From the NCBI RefSeq assembly GCF_022662305.1, contig NZ_JAKNQH010000005.1, positions 62,001 through 126,000 of the forward strand: DNA of 64,000 nt. Direction: 5' to 3'. Under the pieces are notes generated by a model, which searched no databases, was not told the origin of the DNA, and saw only the letters and a program-made list of their open reading frames with translations. Source of the stretch: Sphingomonas sp. BAUL-RG-20F-R05-02 (GTDB lineage: Bacteria > Pseudomonadota > Alphaproteobacteria > Sphingomonadales > Sphingomonadaceae). Positions 44,424 through 52,635 of this stretch are shown here, piece by piece (positions within the stretch are counted from its first letter, which is position 1; each line of letters begins with the position of its first letter). Made by a program: the position numbers and the translations under genes.

Positions 44424-44449
44424 TGCCCGGGGCGTCGGTGCCCCGGGCA
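44424..44449 (+). terminator. intra-operon stem-loop between TonB receptor 2 and SapC gene
   Basis: Perfect 9-bp stem TGCCCGGGG (44424-44432) and CCCCGGGCA (44441-44449), eight-base loop, no U-tract. Located seven bases past the receptor stop. It may attenuate expression of the downstream genes or protect the receptor mRNA 3' end. Confidence 0.6.
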
Positions 44450-44466
44450 TGACCGATGGGGGCGTG

Positions 44467-45207
44467 ATGACGCGGGTGGTACTTCTCGACAACGTCGCGC
44501 ACGCCGATCTGCGCGTGGCGACCGGCTATGCCGTGCGCTTCGGCGATTCAGTCAATCAGTGCGCGGTGTTCCCGACCGAGTTCGACGAGGTTCAGCGCGA
44601 ATATCCGATCCTGCTCCGCAAGGACACGGCCGGGGCATTCTACGCGGTTGCGCTCCTCGGCCTCGACCGCGACGAAAACCTTTTCTTAAACGACGCTGGC
44701 TGGCAGGCGCGGCATGTGCCGGTGGTGCATCAGCGCGGCGCCTTCATGATCGGCATGGTCGATCGCGGCACCGGCGAGCGTGAGCCGATGATCCACGTCG
44801 ATCTCGATCATCCGCGCGTCGGCTCGGGCGAGGGGCAGGCGGTGTTCCTGCCGCATGGTGGGCAGTCGCCGTATCTCGATCACATCGTGCGGGTGTTGCA
44901 GGTGGTGCATGACGGGCTTGCGCAGCGCGCCGCGATGTTCGCGGCATTCGAAGCGGCCGACCTGATCGAGCCGGTGCGGCTGGAGATCGCGCTCGATGAA
45001 GCGACAAGTTACGATATTCCGGATTGCTATACGATTGGTGCGGGGCGGCTTGCCGGGCTGGACGCCGCCGGGCTGGCCGCGCTCAACCATGCCGGATTCC
45101 TTCGGCATGCCTTTCTGATCGCGTCCTCGCTTGGGAATATCGGCCGCTTGATCGACATGAAAAACCGGCGACGGAGCGGGCTGAACGGGATTGCGGTGGC
45201 GGCGTGA
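44467..45207 (+). CDS. SapC-family protein
   Basis: 246 residues from ATG 44467 with GGGGGC upstream (ATG 44449 is also in frame but lies in the hairpin). Matches the SapC family by its conserved start (VVLLDNVAHADLRV), FPTEFDEVQREYPILLRKD and FLNDAGWQARHVPV. The name derives from a Campylobacter S-layer locus; in Caulobacterales and Sphingomonadales the gene repeatedly follows glycan TonB receptors and its biochemical role is unknown. No signal peptide, so probably cytoplasmic. Its stop overlaps the cupin-like gene's start (TGATG). Confidence 0.88.
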   Translation: MTRVVLLDNVAHADLRVATGYAVRFGDSVNQCAVFPTEFDEVQREYPILLRKDTAGAFYAVALLGLDRDENLFLNDAGWQARHVPVVHQRGAFMIGMVDRGTGEREPMIHVDLDHPRVGSGEGQAVFLPHGGQSPYLDHIVRVLQVVHDGLAQRAAMFAAFEAADLIEPVRLEIALDEATSYDIPDCYTIGAGRLAGLDAAGLAALNHAGFLRHAFLIASSLGNIGRLIDMKNRRRSGLNGIAVAA

Positions 45208-46184
45208 TGCAGGCGGACGCCGCGTTCGATCCGGCTGCATTGATCGCAGCGCAGCAGCCGGTGGTGCTGCGCGGGCTGGTGCGCGACTGGCCGCTGGTGC
45301 AGGCGGGGCTGACCGGGCCGGCAGCTGCGGCCGCGTACCTCAAGCGGTTCTACAATGGTAAGCCGGTGGTCGGCTATACCGCGCCACGCGAGGCCGGCGG
45401 CCGGTTCTTCTACAACGCCGCGTTGACGGGGATGAACTTCACGGCCGCTCGCATACCGCTCGACGGATGGCTCGATCGGCTGCTGGCAGTTGGTGACGAG
45501 GCGTTGTACGTCGGTTCGACGGACCTCGACACCTATCTGCCCGGTCTGCGCGGAGAGACTGCACTTCCGGGATCCGGTTTCGGGGCGACGACACCCCTGG
45601 CGAGTATCTGGATCGGCAATCGCACGATCGCGGCAACGCATTGGGACCAGTCGAACAACGTCGCGTGCTGCGCGGCGGGGCGGCGGCGCTTCACGCTGTT
45701 TCCGCCGGATCAGGTCGCGAACCTCTACCCCGGCCCGCTCGAACCGACACCGGGCGGGCAGGTGGTGAGCATGGTCGACGTGCGCGCACCCGATCTTGCA
45801 CGCTATCCCCGCTTCGCCGAGGCGTTACAGGTGGCGCAGGTGTTCGATCTCGATCCGGGTGACGTGCTCGTCTATCCGGCGCTGTGGTGGCACCATGTCG
45901 AGGCGCTGGACGACTTCAACATCCTCGTCAATTTCTGGTGGAACGATGCGCCGCGCTTCCTCGACACGCCGATGACGACGCTGCTGCACGGCCTGCTGAG
46001 CCTCCGCGACCGATCCGACAGCGAGAAGCAGGCGTGGCGAGCGCTGTTCGACTATTATGTGTTCGGCGAGCCGACCCGTGCGGCCGAGCATCTCCCCGAG
46101 GGCGCGCGCGGCGCGCTCGCGCCGCTCGATGCGACCACCGCGCGCCGGCTGCGCGCGCACCTTCTCCAGAGGCTGAACCGATGA
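45207..46184 (+). CDS. JmjC/cupin_8-like Fe(II)/2-oxoglutarate oxygenase
   Basis: 325-residue cupin-like protein related to the FIH/JmjC hydroxylase fold. It opens with AQQPVVLRGLVRDWPLV, typical for cupin_8. Metal ligands H145-x-D147 in THWDQSNN and a distal His in LWWHHVEALD (H229/H230); R160/R161 and F162 region RRFTLFPP is conserved. Predicted to hydroxylate a protein or small substrate. Overlaps both neighbours (SapC gene and halogenase-like gene, ATGA), so the three are made together. Confidence 0.85.
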   Translation: MQADAAFDPAALIAAQQPVVLRGLVRDWPLVQAGLTGPAAAAAYLKRFYNGKPVVGYTAPREAGGRFFYNAALTGMNFTAARIPLDGWLDRLLAVGDEALYVGSTDLDTYLPGLRGETALPGSGFGATTPLASIWIGNRTIAATHWDQSNNVACCAAGRRRFTLFPPDQVANLYPGPLEPTPGGQVVSMVDVRAPDLARYPRFAEALQVAQVFDLDPGDVLVYPALWWHHVEALDDFNILVNFWWNDAPRFLDTPMTTLLHGLLSLRDRSDSEKQAWRALFDYYVFGEPTRAAEHLPEGARGALAPLDATTARRLRAHLLQRLNR

Positions 46185-47662
46185 GCGCTACCCCCGTGAA
46201 GCGCGTCGTCATCGCCGGTGGTGGCACCGCCGGCTGGGTGGCGGCGGCGGCACTGTCGAAACATCTCGGTCCGCTGATCGATGTGGTACTGGTCGAATCC
46301 GACGAAATCGGCACGGTCGGCGTCGGCGAAGCGACGATCCCGACGATCCGCACCTTCCACCGTCTGCTCGAACTTGACGAACGCGCGTTTCTGCGCGCGA
46401 CGCAGGCGACCTTCAAGCTCGGGATTGCGTTCGAGAACTGGGCACGGCGCGGCGACCGATATTTCCACGCGTTCGGGCGCGTCGGGCAGTCGATCTGGAT
46501 GGGCGATTTCCAGCATATGTGGCTGCGCGGACGTGAGGCGGGCATCGCGGAAGATCTTGCTGCGTACTGCCTTGAAATGGCCGCTGCCGAAGCAGGCAAG
46601 TTCGCCACATCGGACAAAGGCGGTATCAACTACGCCTATCACTTCGATGCTGGGCTATATGCCCGCTTTCTGCGCAGCTTCAGCGAGGCGCGGGGCGTCA
46701 CGCGGATAGAAGGCAAGATCGCCAGCGTGCGACAAGATGCCGGAACCGGCTTTATCCAGGCGCTCGACCTCGGCGACGGACGGGTCGTCGCCGGCGATCT
46801 GTTCGTGGATTGCACCGGCTTTCGCGGGCTGCTGATCGAGCAGACGTTGCACGCCGAGTGTGAGGATTGGAGCCACTGGCTGCCGGCCAATCGCGCGCTT
46901 GCCGTGCAGACGGCGTCGCTCGTCCCTGCACGCCCGTATACGCGCGCGATTGCGCATGAGGCCGGCTGGCAGTGGCAGATCCCGTTGCAGCATCGCGTCG
47001 GCAACGGGCTGGTCTATTGCAGCGATTACCTGTCCGACGAAGCTGCGCATGAGACGCTGCTCGGCAGCATCGATGGGCCGCCGACCACCGAACCGCGCCT
47101 GATCCGCTATGTGACGGGCCGGCGCAAACAGGTGTGGAGCAAGAACTGCGTCGCGCTCGGCCTCGCCAGCGGTTTCGTCGAGCCGCTGGAATCGACGAGC
47201 ATCCACCTCATTATGATCGGCGTGACGCGGCTGATCCAGGATTTCCCGTTCGGCGGCATCAAGCCGTCGCTCGTGCGGCACTATAACGCGCTGGCCGAGA
47301 CCGAACTGGAGCGGGTGCGCGACTTCATCATCCTGCATTATCACCTCAACCAGCGTCGCGACGATCCGTTCTGGGAGAGGTGCCGTACGATGCCGATCCC
47401 CGACAGCCTCGCGCACCGCATCGACCTGTTCCGCGAGGCGGCACTGACCCCGCAGAGTGCGGACGATCTGTTTCAGTCGGACAGTTGGTTACAGGTGATG
47501 CTTGGCCAGCGACTGGAGCCAGAGGGTTATCACCGGATGGGCCATATGCTCAGCGAGGCGCATCTGCGACGTGCCTTTGCAGAGGTGCAGCAGAATATCG
47601 CCCAAACCGTTGCGAGGATGCCGACGCACGAGACGTTTCTCAGGCAATATTGCGCAGCGTGA
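46181..47662 (+). CDS. flavin-dependent tryptophan-halogenase family protein
   Basis: 493 residues. FAD-binding GGGTAGW (13-19) and IPL-like VGEATIPTI (48-56); the halogenase lysine is conserved as Lys79 in ATFKLGIAF (K79 in PrnA); the monooxygenase-excluding WxWxIP motif is WQWQIP (263-268); EPLEST at 334-339 holds the conserved Glu. All residues expected of a working halogenase are present. A close relative from Brevundimonas, BrvH, brominates free indole. Natural substrate in glycan loci is unknown; linkage with SapC and cupin genes argues for a role in this module rather than in a secondary metabolite cluster. Needs a flavin reductase encoded elsewhere. Confidence 0.9.
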   Translation: MSATPVKRVVIAGGGTAGWVAAAALSKHLGPLIDVVLVESDEIGTVGVGEATIPTIRTFHRLLELDERAFLRATQATFKLGIAFENWARRGDRYFHAFGRVGQSIWMGDFQHMWLRGREAGIAEDLAAYCLEMAAAEAGKFATSDKGGINYAYHFDAGLYARFLRSFSEARGVTRIEGKIASVRQDAGTGFIQALDLGDGRVVAGDLFVDCTGFRGLLIEQTLHAECEDWSHWLPANRALAVQTASLVPARPYTRAIAHEAGWQWQIPLQHRVGNGLVYCSDYLSDEAAHETLLGSIDGPPTTEPRLIRYVTGRRKQVWSKNCVALGLASGFVEPLESTSIHLIMIGVTRLIQDFPFGGIKPSLVRHYNALAETELERVRDFIILHYHLNQRRDDPFWERCRTMPIPDSLAHRIDLFREAALTPQSADDLFQSDSWLQVMLGQRLEPEGYHRMGHMLSEAHLRRAFAEVQQNIAQTVARMPTHETFLRQYCAA

Positions 47663-47705
47663 ACGACTTGGTCGCGTGACACGTTGGCATTGACCGATCC
47701 GGCGC

Positions 47706-48764
47706 TCAGGCGAGCTTGAAGCCTTCCTTGTTGGCGAGCGCGGTCAGTTTTGCGTTGCCGGCATCGCCCAGGCTTGCGTGAAGCGGCGGGAAGATCGCGT
47801 TTTCCTCCTCGCGAATATGGGCTTCGAGGTCCGCGCGGAACGCGGCGACCTTCGTGAGGAAGGCGGGCTCGGCATTGTCCATCTCGGCGAGTTCGTAGAG
47901 ATACTGCTTCACATAGCCGTGATCGTGGTTGAGCTTGTCGGCATCTGCCTTGTCGCCCCACGCGCGCAGCGCGGTGTAGATGACGTTCTCTTCCGTATAG
48001 GCATGTTTCGACAACGCATGCTTCAGATGCGTCAGCAATGCGGTGCGTTCGACGGTATCGCTGCTGTCGGTCGCCTGGATACGGTCGAATAGCGCGAGCG
48101 CGGCTTTGTGCTCGACCTTGATGCCTTCGAACCAGTCGCCGGCGAGGGCGGTCGGCGCCTGCACCGTCGCCTTGCGACCAAGGTTGACGGCGAACGCGGT
48201 TACCAGGCCTGCTGCGGCCACACCGACCAGCTTAGCAGTGCGGCTTGTCGCACCGGCTTTCGCGGTTTCGAGAGCGGTGGTGGCGTGTCTGCGCGCGGTT
48301 CTGGGTGCGGCAACTGCCGTTGCGTGGGCGCGCGCAGTGCCGCGCCGCGCCGCCACGTTGGCTTTGCGGCCGGCAGCCGTCGCACGGCGCTTGGCCGGTG
48401 CCGCAGCCTTGGCGAGCGGCTCGACAACCGCCTTTTCCACAGCGGTTGCGGCTGGTGCCACTGTGTCGGCAACCGTATCGGAGATCGTCTTTTTGGGCGC
48501 TCGGGCGCGTTTCGCGGTGGCGCTCGACTGTGGAGTCGTGCGCGGTGTGCGTCCACGCTTGGCCGGCTTCATGGCCGGTTGCCCCTGTTGCTCGGCGACC
48601 GCCGCGTCGAGCTTGGCGCGGTTGTTGCCGACCCGGTCGATCAGCGCCTGCGCGTCGTCGCGGCTGATGTTATGTTTCTTGGCGAACGCATCGACTTCGT
48701 AGGTTTCGCCGGCGGCGACAGTTGCGCGGTCCCGCGCGCCACGATTGCTCTTGTTGTCGGCCAT
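47706..48764 (-). CDS. three-part protein: DUF3606-like, histone-H1-like linker, membrane helix, hemerythrin
   Basis: 352 residues. 1-57: DUF3606-like segment (VDAFAKKHNISRDDAQALID, GNNRAKLDAAV). 60-175: Ala/Lys/Arg/Thr-rich, histone-H1-like linker (KRGRTPRTTPQSS, AGRKANVAARRGTARAHATA). 179-195: hydrophobic helix LVGVAAAGLVTAFAV. 210-335: HHE hemerythrin four-helix bundle with candidate iron ligands H219, H253, E258, H282, H316, E320. Hemerythrins bind O2 or NO via a di-iron site. The basic linker could contact nucleic acid or membrane phospholipid; whether the hydrophobic segment really spans a membrane is uncertain. Upstream at 48819-48815 (minus) GGAAC and, 16 bases later, CTTT resemble a general-stress (EcfG) promoter. 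Confidence 0.85.
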   Translation of the reverse strand: MADNKSNRGARDRATVAAGETYEVDAFAKKHNISRDDAQALIDRVGNNRAKLDAAVAEQQGQPAMKPAKRGRTPRTTPQSSATAKRARAPKKTISDTVADTVAPAATAVEKAVVEPLAKAAAPAKRRATAAGRKANVAARRGTARAHATAVAAPRTARRHATTALETAKAGATSRTAKLVGVAAAGLVTAFAVNLGRKATVQAPTALAGDWFEGIKVEHKAALALFDRIQATDSSDTVERTALLTHLKHALSKHAYTEENVIYTALRAWGDKADADKLNHDHGYVKQYLYELAEMDNAEPAFLTKVAAFRADLEAHIREEENAIFPPLHASLGDAGNAKLTALANKEGFKLA

Positions 48765-49017
48765 GAGTCGATGTCTCCCGTGGGTTCTGGCTACAAAGCC
48801 TTATCGTCAGAGGAGTTCCGTCCGCCCCGCAGGCGAGACCGGCGACCGCGAGGTCGTTGGTGGCGGCGGGAGCGTTCAGCCAACCAAAGCCTGGAGCATT
48901 TGTCGCGGAGACCATCGCGCGGATCGTAGCCAATTGCCAATCGCGCAAGAGACCGCCACCGCTGGTCACGCCACTCCATTCGGTTTTGCGGTCAGCACTC
49001 GATCCGGGAGTCGGTGG

Positions 49018-49149
49018 TTAGAACGGCATCCACCAAATTCCAACGACCGCGACGACAACCGCGATCACCGCGACGATCGCGAGACCGACGCCCATGCGTT
49101 TGGCGGCATTGTGACCGGGCTTGCTTTCGTAACGAGTCTGCTCGGGCAT
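49018..49149 (-). CDS. 43-residue single-pass membrane protein
   Basis: Small gene: ATG 49149 preceded by GGAAAGGAACCCC, then MPEQTRYESKPGHNAAKRMG, followed by one long hydrophobic helix (VGLAIVAVIAVVVAVVGIWW) and MPF before the TAA at 49018. A soluble polar N-terminus plus one helix is the common plan of small stress-linked membrane proteins. No homologue recognised by name. A candidate EcfG-type promoter lies upstream. Confidence 0.7.
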   Translation of the reverse strand: MPEQTRYESKPGHNAAKRMGVGLAIVAVIAVVVAVVGIWWMPF

Positions 49150-49228
49150 GGGGTTCCTTTCCGCGAAAAGCACACCGCAGCCGCAGGCAAGGGCGCGCTT
49201 TTCCTGCTGCCATGATACACGGGGTTAC

Positions 49229-49253
49229 AACGCCCTGTCCGTCGCTTGGTTCA
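49229..49253 (-). promoter_or_regulatory. candidate EcfG (general stress sigma) promoter of the small membrane protein
   Basis: On the minus strand TGAAC (49253-49249), exactly 16 bases, then CGTT (49232-49229). The alphaproteobacterial EcfG consensus is GGAAC-N16/17-CGTT, so one base of the -35 differs. About 80 bases before the start codon. Confidence 0.35.
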
Positions 49254-49385
49254 GCGATTTGGTAGTGTTCGCGCGTTCTTCCTGGCTCGCCCGCCGGAAC
49301 GCGACGAACCGGGCCGTTGAGCCGCCCCGGGGAGGACCGAAGCGCACTCTGACGCGTTTGTGTCGCATCACTAGGAGAGCATTGC

Positions 49386-49688
49386 ATGAAACGATATCTT
49401 TTGGCAGCGGCTGCCGCGTCCTGCCTGCTTGCCTCGGGCGCAATCGCCCAGCAGACCGGCTCCCACAACCCGATCGTCAAGGATGGCAGCCCGCACCAGA
49501 TCGGCGCGCCCGCGCGTGGTGCGAATTCCTTCACACAGGCACAGGCACGTGGCCGTCTGATGAAGGCCGGCTATTCGCGCGTCGGCAATCTCGCCAAGGA
49601 TCGCAACGGCGTGTGGCGCGGCATGGCGTACAAAGGCCACAGCAAGGTTCGCGTCGGCGTCGACTACAAGGGCAACGTCGTCCGCTGA
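49386..49688 (+). CDS. secreted small PepSY-like protein
   Basis: 100 residues, AGGAGAG upstream of ATG 49386. Signal peptide MKRYLLAAAAASCLLASGAIA, then a domain with FTQAQARGRLMKAGYSRVGN, DRNGVWRGMAYK and VGVDYKGNVV, which reads like one PepSY-type unit (alpha-helix then antiparallel strands). Role unknown; typical of periplasmic proteins in sphingomonads. 42 bases before the glycine-zipper gene, same strand. Confidence 0.8.
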   Translation: MKRYLLAAAAASCLLASGAIAQQTGSHNPIVKDGSPHQIGAPARGANSFTQAQARGRLMKAGYSRVGNLAKDRNGVWRGMAYKGHSKVRVGVDYKGNVVR

Positions 49689-49730
49689 TCGTCCTGAACC
49701 GCCTCGTTTCCCCAGTTAAAGGATCAAGTC

Positions 49731-50369
49731 ATGACCCAGACCGTCACCCGCCTTTTTGATACCTACGCCGATGCGAAGTCCGCCGTTGCCGAGCTTGAGA
49801 GCCTGGGCATCCCACATGGCGATCTCAGCCTCGTCGCCAACAACGCCGATGGCGCACACGGCGAGCATGAGGGCGTCGACGACCACGGGGATGTGACGCG
49901 TGGTACGTCGACCGGCGCGGTGCTCGGTGGTGCCGGCGGTTTGCTCGCCGGGCTTGGTCTGCTCGCGATTCCCGGTCTCGGCCCGATCGTCGCGGCTGGC
50001 TGGCTTGCCGCAACCGCCGCCGGCGCGGGGATCGGTGCGCTTGGCGGTGCCGCTACCGGCAGTATTGTCGGCGCGCTCAAGAATGCCGGGCACACCGAAG
50101 AGGAGGCGCACGTGTATTCGGAAGGCGTGCGGCGCGGTGGCACTCTGGTGAGCGCGCGCGTTCCCGACGATCTCGCCCCCCAGGCGGAGGCGGTGCTGGC
50201 GCGCCACAATGCCGTCGACGCGGCGACCCGCGGCAGCGCCTATCGTCAGGATGGCTGGAGCAGCTTCGACGAAACCGCACCCGCCTACACGCACGATCAG
50301 GTGATCGCGGAACGTAGCCGCTACGGCACGGCCACCGAGCACGTGCCGACATCGACGTCGAGCTTCTGA
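49731..50369 (+). CDS. general-stress-protein-17M-like, glycine-zipper protein
   Basis: 212 residues. N-terminal YflT/GSP17M-like fold (TVTRLFDTYADAKSAVAELE, GIPHGDLSLVAN), central glycine-zipper membrane segment (GAVLGGAGGLLAGLGLLAIP and AGIGALGGAATGSIVGAL), then a repeated ferredoxin-like half (VYSEGVRRGGTLVSARVPDD) and a hydrophilic tail. Often induced by general stress in related bacteria; biochemical function unknown. Ends seven bases before a perfect terminator hairpin. Confidence 0.85.
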   Translation: MTQTVTRLFDTYADAKSAVAELESLGIPHGDLSLVANNADGAHGEHEGVDDHGDVTRGTSTGAVLGGAGGLLAGLGLLAIPGLGPIVAAGWLAATAAGAGIGALGGAATGSIVGALKNAGHTEEEAHVYSEGVRRGGTLVSARVPDDLAPQAEAVLARHNAVDAATRGSAYRQDGWSSFDETAPAYTHDQVIAERSRYGTATEHVPTSTSSF

Positions 50370-50376
50370 CCAGAAT

Positions 50377-50402
50377 GAGGCTCGTCCATGTGGACGAGCC
50401 TC
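50377..50402 (+). terminator. perfect 12-bp stem-loop after the glycine-zipper gene
   Basis: GAGGCTCGTCCA (50377-50388), two-base loop, exact reverse complement (50391-50402), then TATCCC. Strong transcript end. Confidence 0.75.
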
Positions 50403-50612
50403 TATCCCACCGGCTGCGGCGGTAGCATCCCCGCAGCCGGTATGTGCCCTCACCGATTGTTCAGCAACAGCTACAAGTTTTTGCCGGTTTGTTCCTGCGG
50501 CGGGCATCCGCCGCGATCTTTCGCCTCTCGTTGCGGTTCAACACCGGCGCATGGCATGGTTCTGCATTGTGACCCTCGGCCACGTGCTGTGCAGGATCTT
50601 GCACACTGACGG

Positions 50613-50867
50613 TCATATCGTCTCACGCTCCGCGATCGCCGCTTCAACCATTGTGGCCCAGATGCGTGGATCACCCGTTGCCGCCATCTGTGCCGATGGT
50701 TCGCGGATGGTACGCAGGATCGCATCTGCCTGATCGAGGTACCCTGGCCAGGTTTCGTCAACGCTTGCCGACGCCGACCGTTCGACGCCGTCGCCATTGG
50801 CGCTATGGTCGAGGCCGGCGAGTGCGCGGGCAATCCGCTCGGCCAAGGTGGTATGGGCAACATCCAT
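50613..50867 (-). CDS. 84-residue hypothetical cytoplasmic protein
   Basis: ATG 50867 with GAGGAG upstream; MDVAHTTLAERIARALAGLD ... VERSASASVDETWPGYLDQA, acidic and helical. Resembles small uncharacterised sphingomonad proteins with the pattern ADAILRTIREPSAQMAATGD. No signal peptide or membrane segment, function not recognised. Flanked by a 210-base gap that holds nothing else visible. Confidence 0.7.
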   Translation of the reverse strand: MDVAHTTLAERIARALAGLDHSANGDGVERSASASVDETWPGYLDQADAILRTIREPSAQMAATGDPRIWATMVEAAIAERETI

Positions 50868-50932
50868 CGCTGGTCTCCTCTTCGGCTATTAGAACCACAC
50901 GGAGCGAAGGCTGGTTCCCGCGAGCCGCCGGC

Positions 50933-51700
50933 TTACAGCGCGGTGGTGAACACCTCCTCCAGCAGCGTGGCCCAGCCCGCGATCTGATCGTGTGATGCGA
51001 GCAGATCCTGCCGGATCTCGGTTTCGACGTAGCGCCGCCCCGCTCCGAATGCGTGCTGCGGGATCGTGTAATCGATGCGATCCATCGCATAGGGTTCGTT
51101 GTCGCCGACGACGAGGTCGCCACGTGCGGTCAGCCCCGCCAGCACCGCGCGGGCGAAGCTATCGTTGGCGCCACCGTGCAACACGCCGATCTGCCACGGC
51201 CGCGCCACGCCGCGCATCGTCGGGGTGAAGCTGTGCAGCGCGATTACCACGGTCTCTCGTCCGGCGGCATCACGCCGTGCCAGTTCGGCGGCGATCGCAG
51301 CGTGGTACGGCGCGTGTATCGCCGCGATGCGAGTAGCGCGGTCGGTTTCCTCCAGACCCGCGTTGCGGGGCAGGGTAGTGCCGTCGCTGACCTCGGGCAT
51401 TGCGTCGGGCGCGGCGGGATCACGGTTGCAGTCGATCACCAGCCGCGAATAGCGCTGGCTGATGAAGGTCGCGTCGAGGGCCGTCGCCAGCCGCTCGCCC
51501 AATTCGGCGATGCCGATATCCCAGGCGATATGACGCACCATCTCCTCGTCGGAAATCCCGAACGGCGTGAGATACGCGGGTACGGCATTGCCGGCATGAT
51601 CGCCGATGAGCAGGAACGATGACGTTCCCGCGGGGTTGACGATGCGGACGGGAATCGGATCGTCCGCTCCCAGCAGTGATTGGCTCGGCTGGCAATTCAT
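50933..51700 (-). CDS. N-formylglutamate amidohydrolase family protein
   Basis: 255 residues from ATG 51700; upstream codons to 51745 lack a ribosome site. Family motifs: FLLIGDHAGNAVPAYL (metal His), DIGIAELGERLA, RYSRLVIDCNRDPAAPDAMP and VIALHSFTPTMRGVARPWQI. Zn-dependent hydrolysis of N-formyl-L-glutamate in histidine degradation is the founding activity, but no other hut genes are nearby, and sphingomonads often carry solitary copies beside transglutaminase-like genes. True substrate uncertain. 13 bases from the divergent transglutaminase gene. Confidence 0.88.
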   Translation of the reverse strand: MNCQPSQSLLGADDPIPVRIVNPAGTSSFLLIGDHAGNAVPAYLTPFGISDEEMVRHIAWDIGIAELGERLATALDATFISQRYSRLVIDCNRDPAAPDAMPEVSDGTTLPRNAGLEETDRATRIAAIHAPYHAAIAAELARRDAAGRETVVIALHSFTPTMRGVARPWQIGVLHGGANDSFARAVLAGLTARGDLVVGDNEPYAMDRIDYTIPQHAFGAGRRYVETEIRQDLLASHDQIAGWATLLEEVFTTAL

Positions 51701-51713
51701 GTGAAGACGCTCG

Positions 51714-52631
51714 ATGCCTTTCCTCAGATTGTCCCATGTCACCACCTACACGTATCGGCAGCCGGTGTCGTTCGGCGAGCACCGCATCATGGTGCGTCCG
51801 CGCGAAAGTTACGACCAGCATCTGCTCGACGCGCAACTGCTGATCGATCCCGAGCCCGCCGACGTGCGCTGGCTACAGGATGTGTTCGGCAACGCCGTGG
51901 CGATCGCGACGTTCCGCAAACGCGCCAAGCAACTCATCATCGATAGCCGCATCCGCCTCGATCATCAGCCGGCGGACCTCCAGACCGTCGATATCGAGGA
52001 GTATGCGCGCCGCTATCCCTTTACCTACAATTCGGAGGAGATGCCCGATCTGCTCCGATCGATCGAGCGCCAGCATCTCGATCCGCTCCGCCAGATCGAC
52101 CAATGGGCGCGCGGCTTCCTCAGTCCGTCGGGGCAGACCGACACGCTGGCGATGCTGTCGGAGATGACCGCCGCGATCAAGCGTGACTTCACCTATGTCG
52201 CCCGCCACGAGAAGGGCACGCAGACGCCGATCGAGACGCTGACAAAGCGTAGCGGCACCTGCCGCGACTATGCGATGCTGATGATCGAGGCGGTGCGTGC
52301 GCTGGGCTTCGCGGCGCGGTTCGTGTCAGGCTATGTCTACAATCCGTCGCAACGCGACGAGCGGCGCGGCGGTGGCAACACGCATGCATGGGTGCGGGTG
52401 TACCTCCCCGGATCGGGATGGGTGGAGTTCGATCCCACCAATGGCATCATCGGCAATCGCGGGCTGATCCGGGTGGCGGTAGCGCGCGATATCTATCAGG
52501 CGGTGCCGGTGTCGGGGACGTGGGCGGGCTTTCCCGGCAGCTTCGTCGACATGACGGTCGGCGTGGACATTTCCGTCGAGGATCGCGTTACGATTCCGGG
52601 ACAACCAGCCGCTGCGGCATCAGGGGAATGA
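51714..52631 (+). CDS. transglutaminase-like cysteine protein, complete triad
   Basis: 305 residues. N-terminal beta domain (LSHVTTYTYRQPVSFGEHRI) followed by a transglutaminase core: Cys183 in KRSGTCRDYAMLMIEAV, His224 in NTHAWVRVYLPG and Asp240 in WVEFDPTNG. This is the bacterial transglutaminase-like group (with IPR013589-type N-terminal domain), often protease-like or amide-modifying. Four bases before the second transglutaminase gene, so a pair. Cytoplasmic by lack of signal peptide. Confidence 0.9.
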   Translation: MPFLRLSHVTTYTYRQPVSFGEHRIMVRPRESYDQHLLDAQLLIDPEPADVRWLQDVFGNAVAIATFRKRAKQLIIDSRIRLDHQPADLQTVDIEEYARRYPFTYNSEEMPDLLRSIERQHLDPLRQIDQWARGFLSPSGQTDTLAMLSEMTAAIKRDFTYVARHEKGTQTPIETLTKRSGTCRDYAMLMIEAVRALGFAARFVSGYVYNPSQRDERRGGGNTHAWVRVYLPGSGWVEFDPTNGIIGNRGLIRVAVARDIYQAVPVSGTWAGFPGSFVDMTVGVDISVEDRVTIPGQPAAAASGE

Positions 52632-52635
52632 CATC

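Noticed and set aside
46181..47662. Loss of the catalytic lysine in the halogenase-like protein
   Set aside because: I first looked for it just after the GEATIP motif; the PrnA Lys79 equivalent lies in the later block ATFKLGIAF and is conserved.
49296..49318. EcfG promoter GGAAC...CGTT in front of the PepSY-like gene
   Set aside because: The spacer before CGTT is only 14 bases, shorter than the 16-17 of the consensus.
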